From: Desmonostoc muscorum LEGE 12446
GTDB lineage: Bacteria > Cyanobacteriota > Cyanobacteriia > Cyanobacteriales > Nostocaceae
DNA length: 64,000 nucleotides
Reading direction: 5' to 3'
NCBI RefSeq assembly: GCF_015207005.2
Contig: NZ_JADEXS020000001.1
Span: 2,480,001 to 2,544,000 of the forward strand
The translations under genes were made by a program, and so were the position numbers. This document shows positions 7,877-15,181 of this stretch, piece after piece (the stretch's first letter is position 1; every line of letters begins with the position of its first letter). Under the pieces are notes generated by a model. That model worked only from the letters and a program-made list of their open reading frames with translations, searched no databases and was not told the origin of the DNA.

Positions 7877-9451
7877 ATGAATCAGTGTTCCGTAACCAGC
7901 AGCCTAGTGAAAGAAAAAGCCAGCGAGTTGGGCTTTCATAAAATTGGGATTGTTGCTGTAGACAGGGTAGATGTTACAGAAGCACAGAGGTTGAAAGCAT
8001 GGCTAGCGCTGGGTTATCAAGCCGATATGGAATGGATGGGAAACCCAAAACGTCAGGATATTCGGTTAGTAATGCCAGAAGTGCGATCGCTTGTGTGTGT
8101 AGCACTGAATTACTACACACCACATCAACGTCCCCAAGGCAAAGAATACGGCAAAATTTCTCGTTATGGCTGGGGAAGGGATTATCACAAGGTGATGCAT
8201 AAAAAACTCAAGCAGCTAACCACATGGCTAAAATCACTAGATGAAAGCGTGCAAGCCAATTATTATGCAGACACTGGACCGGTGCAAGATAAAGTCTGGG
8301 CACAACAAGCGGGAATTGGTTGGATTGCCAAAAATGGTAATGTAATTACACGCGAGTATGGTTCTTGGGTGTTTTTGGGAGAAGTGTTGACAAATTTGGA
8401 ACTAGAAAGCGATCGCCCCCATACAGAACACTGCGGTAGGTGTACTCGTTGTCTTGAGGCTTGTCCTACCGGTGCAATTACTCAGCCTTTTGTCGTGGAT
8501 GCTAATCGCTGCATTGCTTATCATACCATTGAAAATCGGGCAGAAGAATTGCCACAAACACTCACACCCCATTTGCAAGGCTGGGTTGCTGGTTGCGATA
8601 TCTGCCAAGATGTTTGTCCTTGGAATCAACGTTTTGCCAAGACAACTGATATTGCAGAGTTTGCGCCTTATCCTGGGAATCTTGCTCCACAACTGCTAGA
8701 ATTAGCGCAAATCTCAGATAGGGAGTGGGATGAACGATTTCCAGCATCTGCCTTGCGGCGGATTAAACCAGAAATGTTACGACGCAACGCTCGTGCTAAT
8801 CTTGACGCATCCAGGCGAGAGATGACCCAAAAAGTAATTATTTTTGATTTTGATGGCACAATTGCCGATACAGTAGATGCCCTTGTTAGTATTGCTAATC
8901 GTCTAGCTGTAGACTTTGGTTATATCCAAATCACTCCAGACCAATTAGCTCTATTCAAAAACTTAACATCTAGGGAAATTATTAAGTATTCCGGAGTTTC
9001 ACTGTTTAAAATACCTTTTCTAGTTAAAAAGGTTAAAGGAGAATTAAAAAGCAAAATCCCCGAATTAAAGCCCATTCCTGGAATTCAAGAAGCATTAATA
9101 GAACTCCAAGCTCAAGGCTATAAGCTGGGAATTATCACTTCTAATTCCAAAGAAAATGTGACGCAATTCCTCGAAATCAATGATTTAAATCACTTATTTG
9201 ATTTTATATATTCAGGAATTACAATTTTTGGTAAAACAACGATTATTAATAATGTATTGAGGCAAAAACAACTCAAGCCTCAAGATGTAATTTATGTCGG
9301 AGATGAAACTAGAGATATAGAAGCTTCAAAAAAAGCAAATATTCAAGTAATTGCAGTGACTTGGGGCTTTAATTCACCAGAAGTACTAGCTAAGCAAAAT
9401 CCAGATTATTTAATTCACCAACCTAGCGAATTACTGGAAGTTATGAAGTGA
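7877..9451 (+). CDS. queG: QueG (epoxyqueuosine reductase) fused to a HAD hydrolase
   Basis: A 524-residue fusion. Residues 1-315 are epoxyqueuosine reductase, a cobalamin- and iron-sulfur-dependent enzyme of the last step of queuosine synthesis in tRNA. Two 4Fe-4S motifs are seen: HCGRCTRCLEACPTGAI and GCDICQDVCPWN, with the typical ADTGPVQDKVWAQQAG upstream. From Met316 a complete HAD phosphatase follows: motif I IIFDFDGTIADT, motif II IITSNSK, the Lys in GKTT, and motif IV VGDETRDIEASKKA. The junction RRNARANLDASRREM has no stop. ATG at 8822 has a purine-rich AGGCGAGAG just upstream, so the HAD part might also be made alone. The HAD substrate is unknown. Confidence 0.85.
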   Translation: MNQCSVTSSLVKEKASELGFHKIGIVAVDRVDVTEAQRLKAWLALGYQADMEWMGNPKRQDIRLVMPEVRSLVCVALNYYTPHQRPQGKEYGKISRYGWGRDYHKVMHKKLKQLTTWLKSLDESVQANYYADTGPVQDKVWAQQAGIGWIAKNGNVITREYGSWVFLGEVLTNLELESDRPHTEHCGRCTRCLEACPTGAITQPFVVDANRCIAYHTIENRAEELPQTLTPHLQGWVAGCDICQDVCPWNQRFAKTTDIAEFAPYPGNLAPQLLELAQISDREWDERFPASALRRIKPEMLRRNARANLDASRREMTQKVIIFDFDGTIADTVDALVSIANRLAVDFGYIQITPDQLALFKNLTSREIIKYSGVSLFKIPFLVKKVKGELKSKIPELKPIPGIQEALIELQAQGYKLGIITSNSKENVTQFLEINDLNHLFDFIYSGITIFGKTTIINNVLRQKQLKPQDVIYVGDETRDIEASKKANIQVIAVTWGFNSPEVLAKQNPDYLIHQPSELLEVMK

Positions 9452-9539
9452 GAATTCAAAATTGAGAATTGAGAATTCAGAATTCAGTTATACCAATAGA
9501 AAGAACCCCACCGCCTGCGGCAACCCCCCTGTGTCCCCC

Positions 9540-9765
9540 CTTAGCAAGGCAGGGCTGTTTCATTCCCCAAAGAGCTTTAAAAATCAAGGGTTATAGCAAT
9601 TAAAAATTAGTTATTTTGTTACCAGCGTGCCCAGAAAATGAACTATTTTACTGATATTTCAGTGTTTAAATGTTCATCTCATCGTCACCCTGACTTATAA
9701 TTTTCTCGCTAACCATCTTGACAAATCCTGTTTGAAATGGAATGAAACAGCCCTGCCTTAGCAAG
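9540..9765. mobile_element. MITE copy 1 (208 bp) with 9-bp target duplication
   Basis: Non-coding element at 9549-9756 with 18-bp terminal inverted repeats, GCAGGGCTGTTTCATTCC at the left and its reverse complement at the right. It is flanked by the direct repeat CTTAGCAAG at 9540-9548 and 9757-9765. A second copy of exactly the same length lies at 14275-14482 in opposite orientation and differs at only about four positions. No transposase with matching ends is in the window. Confidence 0.9.
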
Positions 9766-9861
9766 GGGGGTAGGAGGTTGGAAGGGGTGAAAATAATGTG
9801 CAACTTCACAGAGAATTAGCATTACTTACAGCAGTTTTCATGTATTTGAACCACATCTGTT

Positions 9862-9890
9862 GTAGGGGCACAGCATTGCTGTGCCCCTAC
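9862..9890. repeat. GTAGGGGCAC palindrome
   Basis: Palindrome with arms GTAGGGGCACAGC/GCTGTGCCCCTAC. It lies just downstream of the minus-strand gene ending at 9925 and could act as its terminator hairpin, although no T-run follows. Confidence 0.75.
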
Positions 9891-9924
9891 CGCGTGGTCT
9901 ATTTACCTGAAAATAGCTGTAAAC

Positions 9925-10299
9925 TTATTTTTTCGGTTGACCTTTTTCTAAAGCTTTTTCTACTAAATCGTCGTTGACAGTAGTTACACCCTCGGTTTTG
10001 GAATTTCCAACTTCCTTTGCCAACTCTACATAATCATCAGGATTGCCACTTGACTGGGGTTGAGTTTTTATCTCTTTTGTCTGAGGGACTTTTTGTTTGG
10101 GAGCGGTTGCGGCTTCGGCTGCGGCTGCTCCTTCACCTGTGCGGTCAACTTCACTAACGCTGAATTGTTGTGCAGCTGCATAATCAGCTTCAAAATCTAC
10201 CTTTGGTGCTTTTTCTTCACCACTAGCTATGTTTTCGGCAGCTAATTGAGCATCATGGGTGGGAGCTTCATTAACATTGGGTTTTACTTCATCTGGCAT
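9925..10299 (-). CDS. Acidic, disordered hypothetical protein
   Basis: 124 residues rich in Glu, Ala, Lys and Pro, with no cysteine and no hydrophobic core. An alanine-rich stretch (EGAAAAEAATAPKQK) sits in the middle and a charged end (DDLVEKALEKGQPKK) at the C-terminus. It is probably intrinsically disordered. It is divergent from the helical carotenoid protein gene with a shared 216-base upstream region, so co-regulation is possible. I do not recognise a family. Confidence 0.6.
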   Translation of the reverse strand: MPDEVKPNVNEAPTHDAQLAAENIASGEEKAPKVDFEADYAAAQQFSVSEVDRTGEGAAAAEAATAPKQKVPQTKEIKTQPQSSGNPDDYVELAKEVGNSKTEGVTTVNDDLVEKALEKGQPKK

Positions 10300-10515
10300 A
10301 ATTAAAACCTTAGGTAAATTTTTATTGCTGGGGCAATCATAGCAAAGGAATTCGCTACTTTCTTGCTTCCTTGCGAGAGATTTTTACCTCTATTAAAAGG
10401 TAGATTAATGCTGCATTTACCAATTAATTTAACTCTTTCTATTGATAGTAGAATCTGATTCTCAAACTCTGGTAACTCTTAGTTTGGCCTGCTTAAATTA
10501 CCTTGGAGACAAATT

Positions 10516-11046
10516 ATGACTGCTAGTTACGATAAAACTATTTCTCAAGCTCAAAGCAATGAAACTCAAAAACTGGTAGATGCGTTTAACAAATTAGATA
10601 CTGATGCCAAATTAGCTTGGTTCTATTTTGTTTATAAAAAAATGGGTGATTCCATTACTCCAGCTGCTCCCGCTGCGACCGATCCAGAATTAGCACCACT
10701 TCTGCTAGGAGATTATTTTGATTTATCAGATGACGAGCAATTGGCAATCATGCGGGATATAGTTAACCGCAAAGATACAGAATATTCCCGCGCTTATGGG
10801 GCGATTAAAGAAAACAATCAGCTGTTAGTTTGGTATGCTTGGGCAGTAGCTATGGGGAATCAAGTGGTTGGGTTACCAGGTAGCTACAAGCCAAGTAAGG
10901 CGATTAATGATTTGCTTTCTGAAATTGAAGGACTGGATTTTGATGAGCAAATTTCGGTGTTTCGGACAATAGCTGGTGAAATGGGTTACACCGATGTGAA
11001 GCCAATTGAGACACAAGCACAAACTGGTAAAACGGCGAGTTTATAA
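10516..11046 (+). CDS. Helical carotenoid protein (OCP N-terminal domain homologue)
   Basis: 176-residue all-helical protein equivalent to the N-terminal domain of the orange carotenoid protein. It matches the repeat-like OCP helices: LAWFYFVYKKMGDSITPAAP, LAIMRDIVNRKDTEYSRAYG, LLVWYAWAVAMGNQVVGLP, and EQISVFRTIAGEMGYT. Tyr40 and Trp107 fall where OCP has the carotenoid-contacting Tyr44 and Trp110. Family members bind a keto-carotenoid and act as singlet-oxygen quenchers, and one clade also quenches phycobilisomes. It is cytosolic. GGAGA precedes the ATG. Together with the CTDH at 7211 it forms a split OCP pair; in Anabaena 7120 such a pair is adjacent (HCP4 next to CTDH), here it is 2.9 kb apart. 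The HCP clade cannot be fixed by eye. Confidence 0.85.
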   Translation: MTASYDKTISQAQSNETQKLVDAFNKLDTDAKLAWFYFVYKKMGDSITPAAPAATDPELAPLLLGDYFDLSDDEQLAIMRDIVNRKDTEYSRAYGAIKENNQLLVWYAWAVAMGNQVVGLPGSYKPSKAINDLLSEIEGLDFDEQISVFRTIAGEMGYTDVKPIETQAQTGKTASL

Positions 11047-11166
11047 TTAGCTGTGGCGACTAGAAGTCGCGGTTCATATCCCATCGTAGGCCACCACAGC
11101 TGTGCAGTGGTGTCAACTTAAGCTTTAACGCTTGTCCCACATACGCTTTACCCTACCCCCAACCCT

Positions 11167-11299
11167 AATACTGTTCGGTTAAGACAAGAGACGCGATGAA
11201 TCGCCGTCTCTACAATAATCAGTCTTTTGTAGAGACGGCGATTTACCCTTGTCTTTGGAATTTAGAATTTTAATCAAAAAACCTTAACCGAACCGTATT
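11167..11299. mobile_element. MITE, AATACGGTTCGGTTAAG family, copy A
   Basis: A 133-bp non-coding element. The left end is AATACTGTTCGGTTAAG and the right end CTTAACCGAACCGTATT. The interior carries an inverted pair of the GAGACG-GCGAT motif common in Nostoc intergenic DNA. It is the reverse-orientation relative of the copy at 40700-40830, and a third, truncated copy is at 60827. Confidence 0.85.
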
Positions 11300-11309
11300 G
11301 CCTAATAAC

Positions 11310-12074
11310 CTATGAGACAGCTAACTGATGCAAGTCAGATGGTGTCAGGTTGGAGTGTACCACTTGACCATCACGGAACCAAACGATGCGCTGGGTTTGA
11401 CGGGCTACTTCTGGTTCATGGGTTACCATGACAACGGTGATTCCACTGGCGTTGAGTTCGCCAAAGATGTCTAAGACTTCTTGGGTCGTGCGCGAATCAA
11501 GTGCGCCAGTGGGTTCATCGGCTAGGAGGACTACGGGACGATTGACAATGGCACGAGCGATCGCTACTCTTTGTTGTTGTCCCCCAGATAGCTGAGTTGG
11601 TTTGTTGTTGAGGCGATTTGCTAAACCGACTCGTGTCAGTGCTTCGGTGGCGCGATCGCTTCTTTCTTTGGGATTTACACTAGCATACACCATCGGCAGC
11701 ATCACGTTTTCTAATGCTGTGAGTTGGGGCAATAAGTGGAATTGTTGGAACACAAATCCCAGCTTTTTGTTACGAATGTGTGCTAAGGATTTATCATCCA
11801 TTTGCGCCACATCAATATTATCTAAGTAATAATGTCCGCCTGTGGGTCGGTCTAGACAGCCGATAATATTCATGGCTGTAGATTTACCTGAACCAGAAGG
11901 CCCCATAATTGAACAATATTCGCCTTCGTGGATAGTCAAATTTACATCGTTGAGGGCTTTGACTTCGGTTTCGCCACTGCCGTAGATTTTATATATATTT
12001 TCTAGGCGAATGATTGTTGATTTTGGTACAGGATTGGGAACCAGAGAATCCGTAATTGAAATAGTGTTTGCCAT
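11310..12074 (-). CDS. MacB-type ABC transporter ATP-binding protein
   Basis: ABC ATPase of the MacB/LolD group: Walker A GPSGSGKSTAMN, signature LSGGQQQRVAIARAIV, Walker B VLLADEPTGALD, H-loop MVTHEPE. The TTG opening at 12092 is less likely than ATG at 12074. It very probably belongs with the permease (15182) and membrane-fusion protein (16538) further upstream on the same strand, which together make a complete MacAB-like efflux or export pump. The three genes are no longer contiguous: about 3 kb of accessory DNA lies between. A 64-bp perfect-looking palindrome precedes the start codon. Confidence 0.85.
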   Translation of the reverse strand: MANTISITDSLVPNPVPKSTIIRLENIYKIYGSGETEVKALNDVNLTIHEGEYCSIMGPSGSGKSTAMNIIGCLDRPTGGHYYLDNIDVAQMDDKSLAHIRNKKLGFVFQQFHLLPQLTALENVMLPMVYASVNPKERSDRATEALTRVGLANRLNNKPTQLSGGQQQRVAIARAIVNRPVVLLADEPTGALDSRTTQEVLDIFGELNASGITVVMVTHEPEVARQTQRIVWFRDGQVVHSNLTPSDLHQLAVS

Positions 12075-12092
12075 AAGGATTTTTGTTATCAA

Positions 12093-12156
12093 TTGTAGAG
12101 ACGCGATTCATCGCGTCTTTATCCAGTCAAAGACGCGATGAATCGCGTCTCTACAA
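12093..12156. repeat. Long GACGCGAT palindrome upstream of the ATPase gene
   Basis: Two inverted arms of about 28 bases, beginning TTGTAGAGACGCGATTCATC and ending in the reverse complement, around a short loop. It ends 18 bases before the ATPase start codon, so it would fold in the leader RNA if transcribed. Confidence 0.85.
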
Positions 12157-12176
12157 GAGTTGTATCATTTGTGTAT

Positions 12177-12572
12177 TTACTTGTTATCTCTAGGATAATA
12201 TTGGCGCTTAGTTATCAGCAAACCTATGCCAATAAAAAACAATGTAGCTAAAACACTCAAGAATAAAGATGCGTAAAACGGATGGGGTGGATTGTTGGGA
12301 GATATCGCGGTTAGGGGTTGGTTGATTTTGTCGATGTGTTGGACGATGACGCCGGAGATAATCGCACCACCGCCAAAGCCGATGCCTAGTACTTGGATGG
12401 TATTGTTTAAAGTGCGATCGCTTTCTGCTTGTTCTATTTCTACTATGCCGCGAATTGAGTCTATTGCTCTACCCAGCAACTCGGAACCGTGACGAAAATA
12501 ACCTAAGTCGGCGTTGATTTGTTGTTGGAAGAAAGGGCTATTTTTTTGATTGAAGTTTTCTAAAAAACTCAT
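12177..12572 (-). pseudogene. Two-TM protein paralogue, C-terminal part after an amber stop
   Basis: 131 residues matching the C-terminal third of the 487-residue protein at 54155. It begins MSFLENFNQKNSPFFQQQ (paralogue ISFLEKFSLENSPDFQEQ), continues LGYFRHGSELLGRAI, and ends with two hydrophobic helices (VLGIGFGGGAIISGVIV; ASLFLSVLATLFFIGIGLLI). It is in the same frame as the upstream part at 12609-13592. The two are separated by one TAG and eleven further sense codons that also align. So this is one gene broken by a single nonsense codon, although this part could restart at its ATG. Confidence 0.75.
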
Positions 12573-12608
12573 ATCTTCACCTATTATAGCATGAATCTTC
12601 TGTGACCT

Positions 12609-13592
12609 CTACTGGTAATTATAAGCATTAATGGCGATGGTATTTTGGTATTCTTCAAAGTTTCGCAACAGGCGGCTATATGTTAGTACTAGCTGGGGTA
12701 AAGTTTTTAATTGGTTTTTTAAGTCAGTTAAATTAGCTACACCAATAAATTTTTGTTCGCCGACTTTAGGAACTTTATCAATCTCTGCTTCTATTTGCAG
12801 ATAAGCTGCATCTAGTTGCTTATAAATTTCTCGGCTATCTTTATAAGCTTTGACAACTTTGGTGCGGAAGAAAAATAAATCTAATAACTCTTGATAGCAT
12901 TGGTTAAATTTAATATCAGCTTGTTCATCGGCAAATAACCAAATCAGCACATGCTGATAGTTAGATATTTGGCTAAATAAACCATATTCAAAAATCGGAC
13001 TCCCAAATAATTCACCTTGGCGATTGAATGGCGGTTGTTTTTGGCTATCTGGGAAAACTGCTGTTAAACATTCTTGGGCTATTTCTTTAGCATTTTGTTT
13101 ATCTTTTGCGCCTGTTAACCAAGCGGTAATCAGCAGAGTTTGTCCAAAAAAAAGCGGATGTTCTTTGAAAGTGAGACAGTTATTTTGATTTAACTGACTT
13201 AAAAAAGTAATATCTACATCTGGTGTTGGAATATTATTTTGTTTTTCAGGACGACGGAAATTTAGCCACAAACTGTAGCTGTCATAAATCCGCAATGGAT
13301 GAGCAAAACCTTTAATTAGTACATCTTGAGTTTGGTCTAGGGGAACTTTACCCGCAAATGATATTGCATAATTATCATCAATAACTTCTGCATCTGTGAG
13401 CAAATATACACGAGGGCTTTTAGGTTCTTTGTTTTCGTCTATATGCTGGCTCAGATCCAAGTTTTGATGTAAGGTTGTGTCAACTATTGCATCACCAGTT
13501 TTCCAGATAAAGTTTTTATTAACCGATGGATCGTTTGAGTTTTTGTCAAGTTGAAAAGCAAAGAGATGAACGTTAGGTGCATATATTTTCAT
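12609..13592 (-). pseudogene. Two-TM protein paralogue, N-terminal part
   Basis: 327 residues aligning along their whole length with the first two thirds of the 54155-55618 protein. Shared blocks: YAPNVHLFAFQL, GFAHPLRIYDSYSLWLNFRRPE, LFGSPIFEYGLFSQ, ELLDLFFFRTKVVKAYKDSRE, and EEYQNTIAINAYNYQ. The frame then meets TAG at 12609-12611, where the paralogue continues into a coiled segment and two membrane helices. The start ATG overlaps the stop of the small upstream partner (ATGA arrangement), exactly as in the intact copy. Function unknown; see the intact locus. Confidence 0.75.
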
Positions 13593-13897
13593 GGTTGGTT
13601 TTGCCCAGGTGCAACTGTCTTTCTATCTTGCAACTTTTGCAGTTCATCTTGCAAAACTCGGTAGCGATTTTGTGGGGTATTTTCTTGAGATTCTGGCTGA
13701 GTTTTACTGACTTTCTCAATTTCTCTTTCTTCAAGTAATACAGCATCTCTCACATCTTCGTGATTGATGTACCAGTTGCGAATTGCTTCTGCTAGTTCCT
13801 GGGAATAATAAGCAGAGTCCAGGGATATGAAAACGCTGATGACAAAGCTGTATAACCAAACCTCAGAAAAGCAAAAACGGTAAACTCTCAGAAACAA
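13589..13897 (-). CDS. Small partner protein, 5'-altered paralogue
   Basis: 102 residues. The middle (IRNWYINHEDVRDAVLLEEREIEK) matches the partner at 55615 (IIAWYRKYPDVRDAVLFTAKEITI), and both have a polar, Pro/Gln-rich tail. The first 35 residues (MFLRVYRFCFSEVWLYSFVISVF) are hydrophobic and unlike the paralogue's acidic N-terminus. The original 5' end has probably been lost, perhaps when the head-to-head DUF559 gene arrived. It overlaps the following gene by four bases. Confidence 0.6.
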   Translation of the reverse strand: MFLRVYRFCFSEVWLYSFVISVFISLDSAYYSQELAEAIRNWYINHEDVRDAVLLEEREIEKVSKTQPESQENTPQNRYRVLQDELQKLQDRKTVAPGQNQP

Positions 13898-13898
13898 T

Positions 13899-14219
13899 AT
13901 GCCCCCATGTGAAAAAATAGTTTGGGCAAAACTTAGAAATCAACAAATTGAAAGCTGTAAATTTCGCAGACAATACAGTATTGACAGATTTGTAGTGGAT
14001 TTTTATTCTTCGGAATTGAGACTTGCCATAGAAATTGATGGTGATAGTCACTATCAAGATGGAGTTCCAGAATATGACCGCGATCGCCAAGCTTTTTTGG
14101 AATCAAAAGGTACGAGGTTTTTGAGATTTACGAATCAAGAAGTTTATCAAGATATTGATGGTGTGGTGGAGAAGATTAGGGAAGTTATTTGTAGGTTGAG
14201 GGAAGTTACCCCACCCTAA
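13899..14219 (+). CDS. DUF559 family (Vsr-like) endonuclease
   Basis: 106-residue protein of the DUF559 family, a small restriction-endonuclease-like (PD-(D/E)XK/Vsr-type) fold. Features: the opening PPCEKIVWAKLRNQQIE, KFRRQYSIDRFVVDFYSSEL, LAIEIDGDSHYQD with the acidic metal site, and GTRFLRFTNQEVYQDIDGV. It is slightly shorter at the N-terminus than typical members, which often have a few more residues before TP.E..LW. It starts one base from the divergent small partner gene, so the two promoters must lie inside each other's coding regions. The biological role of this family is unclear. Confidence 0.8.
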   Translation: MPPCEKIVWAKLRNQQIESCKFRRQYSIDRFVVDFYSSELRLAIEIDGDSHYQDGVPEYDRDRQAFLESKGTRFLRFTNQEVYQDIDGVVEKIREVICRLREVTPP

Positions 14220-14660
14220 CCCTCCCCTTATAAAGGGGAGGGAACTAGATTCTCTTGTTTCCCCCCTTTCCAAGGCAGGGCTGTTTCATTCCATTTCAAA
14301 CAGGATTTGTCAAGATGGTTAGCGAGAAAATTGTAAGTAAGGGTGACGATGAGATGAACATTTAAACATTGAAATATCAGTAAAATAGTTCATTTTCTGG
14401 GCACGCTGGTAACAAAATAACTAATTTTTAATTGCTAGAACCCTTGATTTTTAAAGCTCTTTGGGGAATGAAACAGCCCTGCTTTCCAAGGGGGGATTAA
14501 GGGGGGTAATTCAACTTGTGTATACACCGCTTATAAAGGGGAGGGAACAAGATTCTCTTGTTTCCCCCCTTTCCAAGGGGGGATTAAGGGGGGTAATTCA
14601 ACTTGTGTATACACCGCCGTAGCCTTTATAAGAGGAGGGAACTAGATGTTCTAGTTTCCC
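14220..14660. repeat. Repeat-filled intergenic region with MITE copy 2
   Basis: Contains several copies of a CCTCCCCTTATAAAGGGGAG palindrome unit, each followed by TTCTCTTGTTTCCCCCCTTT and AAGGGGGGTAATTCAACTTG. One copy is interrupted by the MITE at 14275-14482. The same unit recurs at 59759-59960. No gene is seen. Confidence 0.8.
14275..14482. mobile_element. MITE copy 2 (208 bp)
   Basis: Same element as at 9549-9756, in opposite orientation, with the same 18-bp ends GCAGGGCTGTTTCATTCC. It is flanked by TTTCCAAG at 14267-14274 and 14483-14490, an 8-bp (or 9-bp, counting an ambiguous C) target duplication. The target is a copy of the CCTTTCCAAGGGGGGATTAA repeat. Confidence 0.9.
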
Positions 14661-14676
14661 CTTTCTAATGTTATTT

Positions 14677-14842
14677 TGGAGTTCGCATTTGCTGATTCGG
14701 CGTTCGCATTTGTTGATTCGGAGTTCGCATTTGTTGATTCGGAGTTCGCATTTGTTGATTCGGAGTTCGCATTTGTTGATTTAGCGTTCGCATTTGTTGA
14801 TTCGGAGTTCGCATTTGTTGATTTAGCGTTCGCATTTGCTGA
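14677..14842. repeat. 21-bp tandem repeat array, eight units
   Basis: TTCGCATTTGTTGATTCGGAG repeats with starts at 14682, 14703, 14724, 14745, 14766, 14787, 14808 and 14829, and a few alternating variants (TTAGC, TTCGGC). The period is exactly seven codons, so frames on both strands stay open through it. The short frames there are probably not genes. Confidence 0.9.
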
Positions 14843-14973
14843 TTGCACTCATTCTCAAAGAACAAATCGATATAAAAATGAGTAAAAATACAGATAAACT
14901 CGTAATTATTTCGTTGAAGTTTTAATGAAATAAATCCACAAAACTACCCATCTCAGGCAAAAGGATACTCCAC

Positions 14974-15100
14974 TATAGCAATCCGATTTGATTTCTGAAT
15001 GACTTGTAGAGGTAAGGGACTGGGGATTGGGGACTGGGGACTGGGAAGGAGCAATAAAGGTGTACTGAGTTTTGTTCAAAAATCAAATATGAGTCCTATA
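14974..15100. mobile_element. IS630-type MITE remnant
   Basis: Ends TATAGCAATCCGATTTGATT at the left and (reverse complement of the right) TATAGGACTCATATTTGATT. These resemble the ends of the IS630 pseudo-element at 27530-28716. The interior is non-coding and has picked up a GGGGACT STRR tract (about 15017-15047). Confidence 0.7.
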
Positions 15101-15181
15101 TGTTGAAAAAGGAATTCTTTGCCGGTGCGTTCGGCTAAAGCCATAACGCACCCTACTTCAGATTGACTTTATAAATAGTTT

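Noticed and set aside
14651..14885. Overlapping frames on both strands through the 21-bp repeat (NANSEST / QMRTPNQ heptads)
   Set aside because: Same artefact of a period divisible by three; several frames on both strands are open, so none is favoured.
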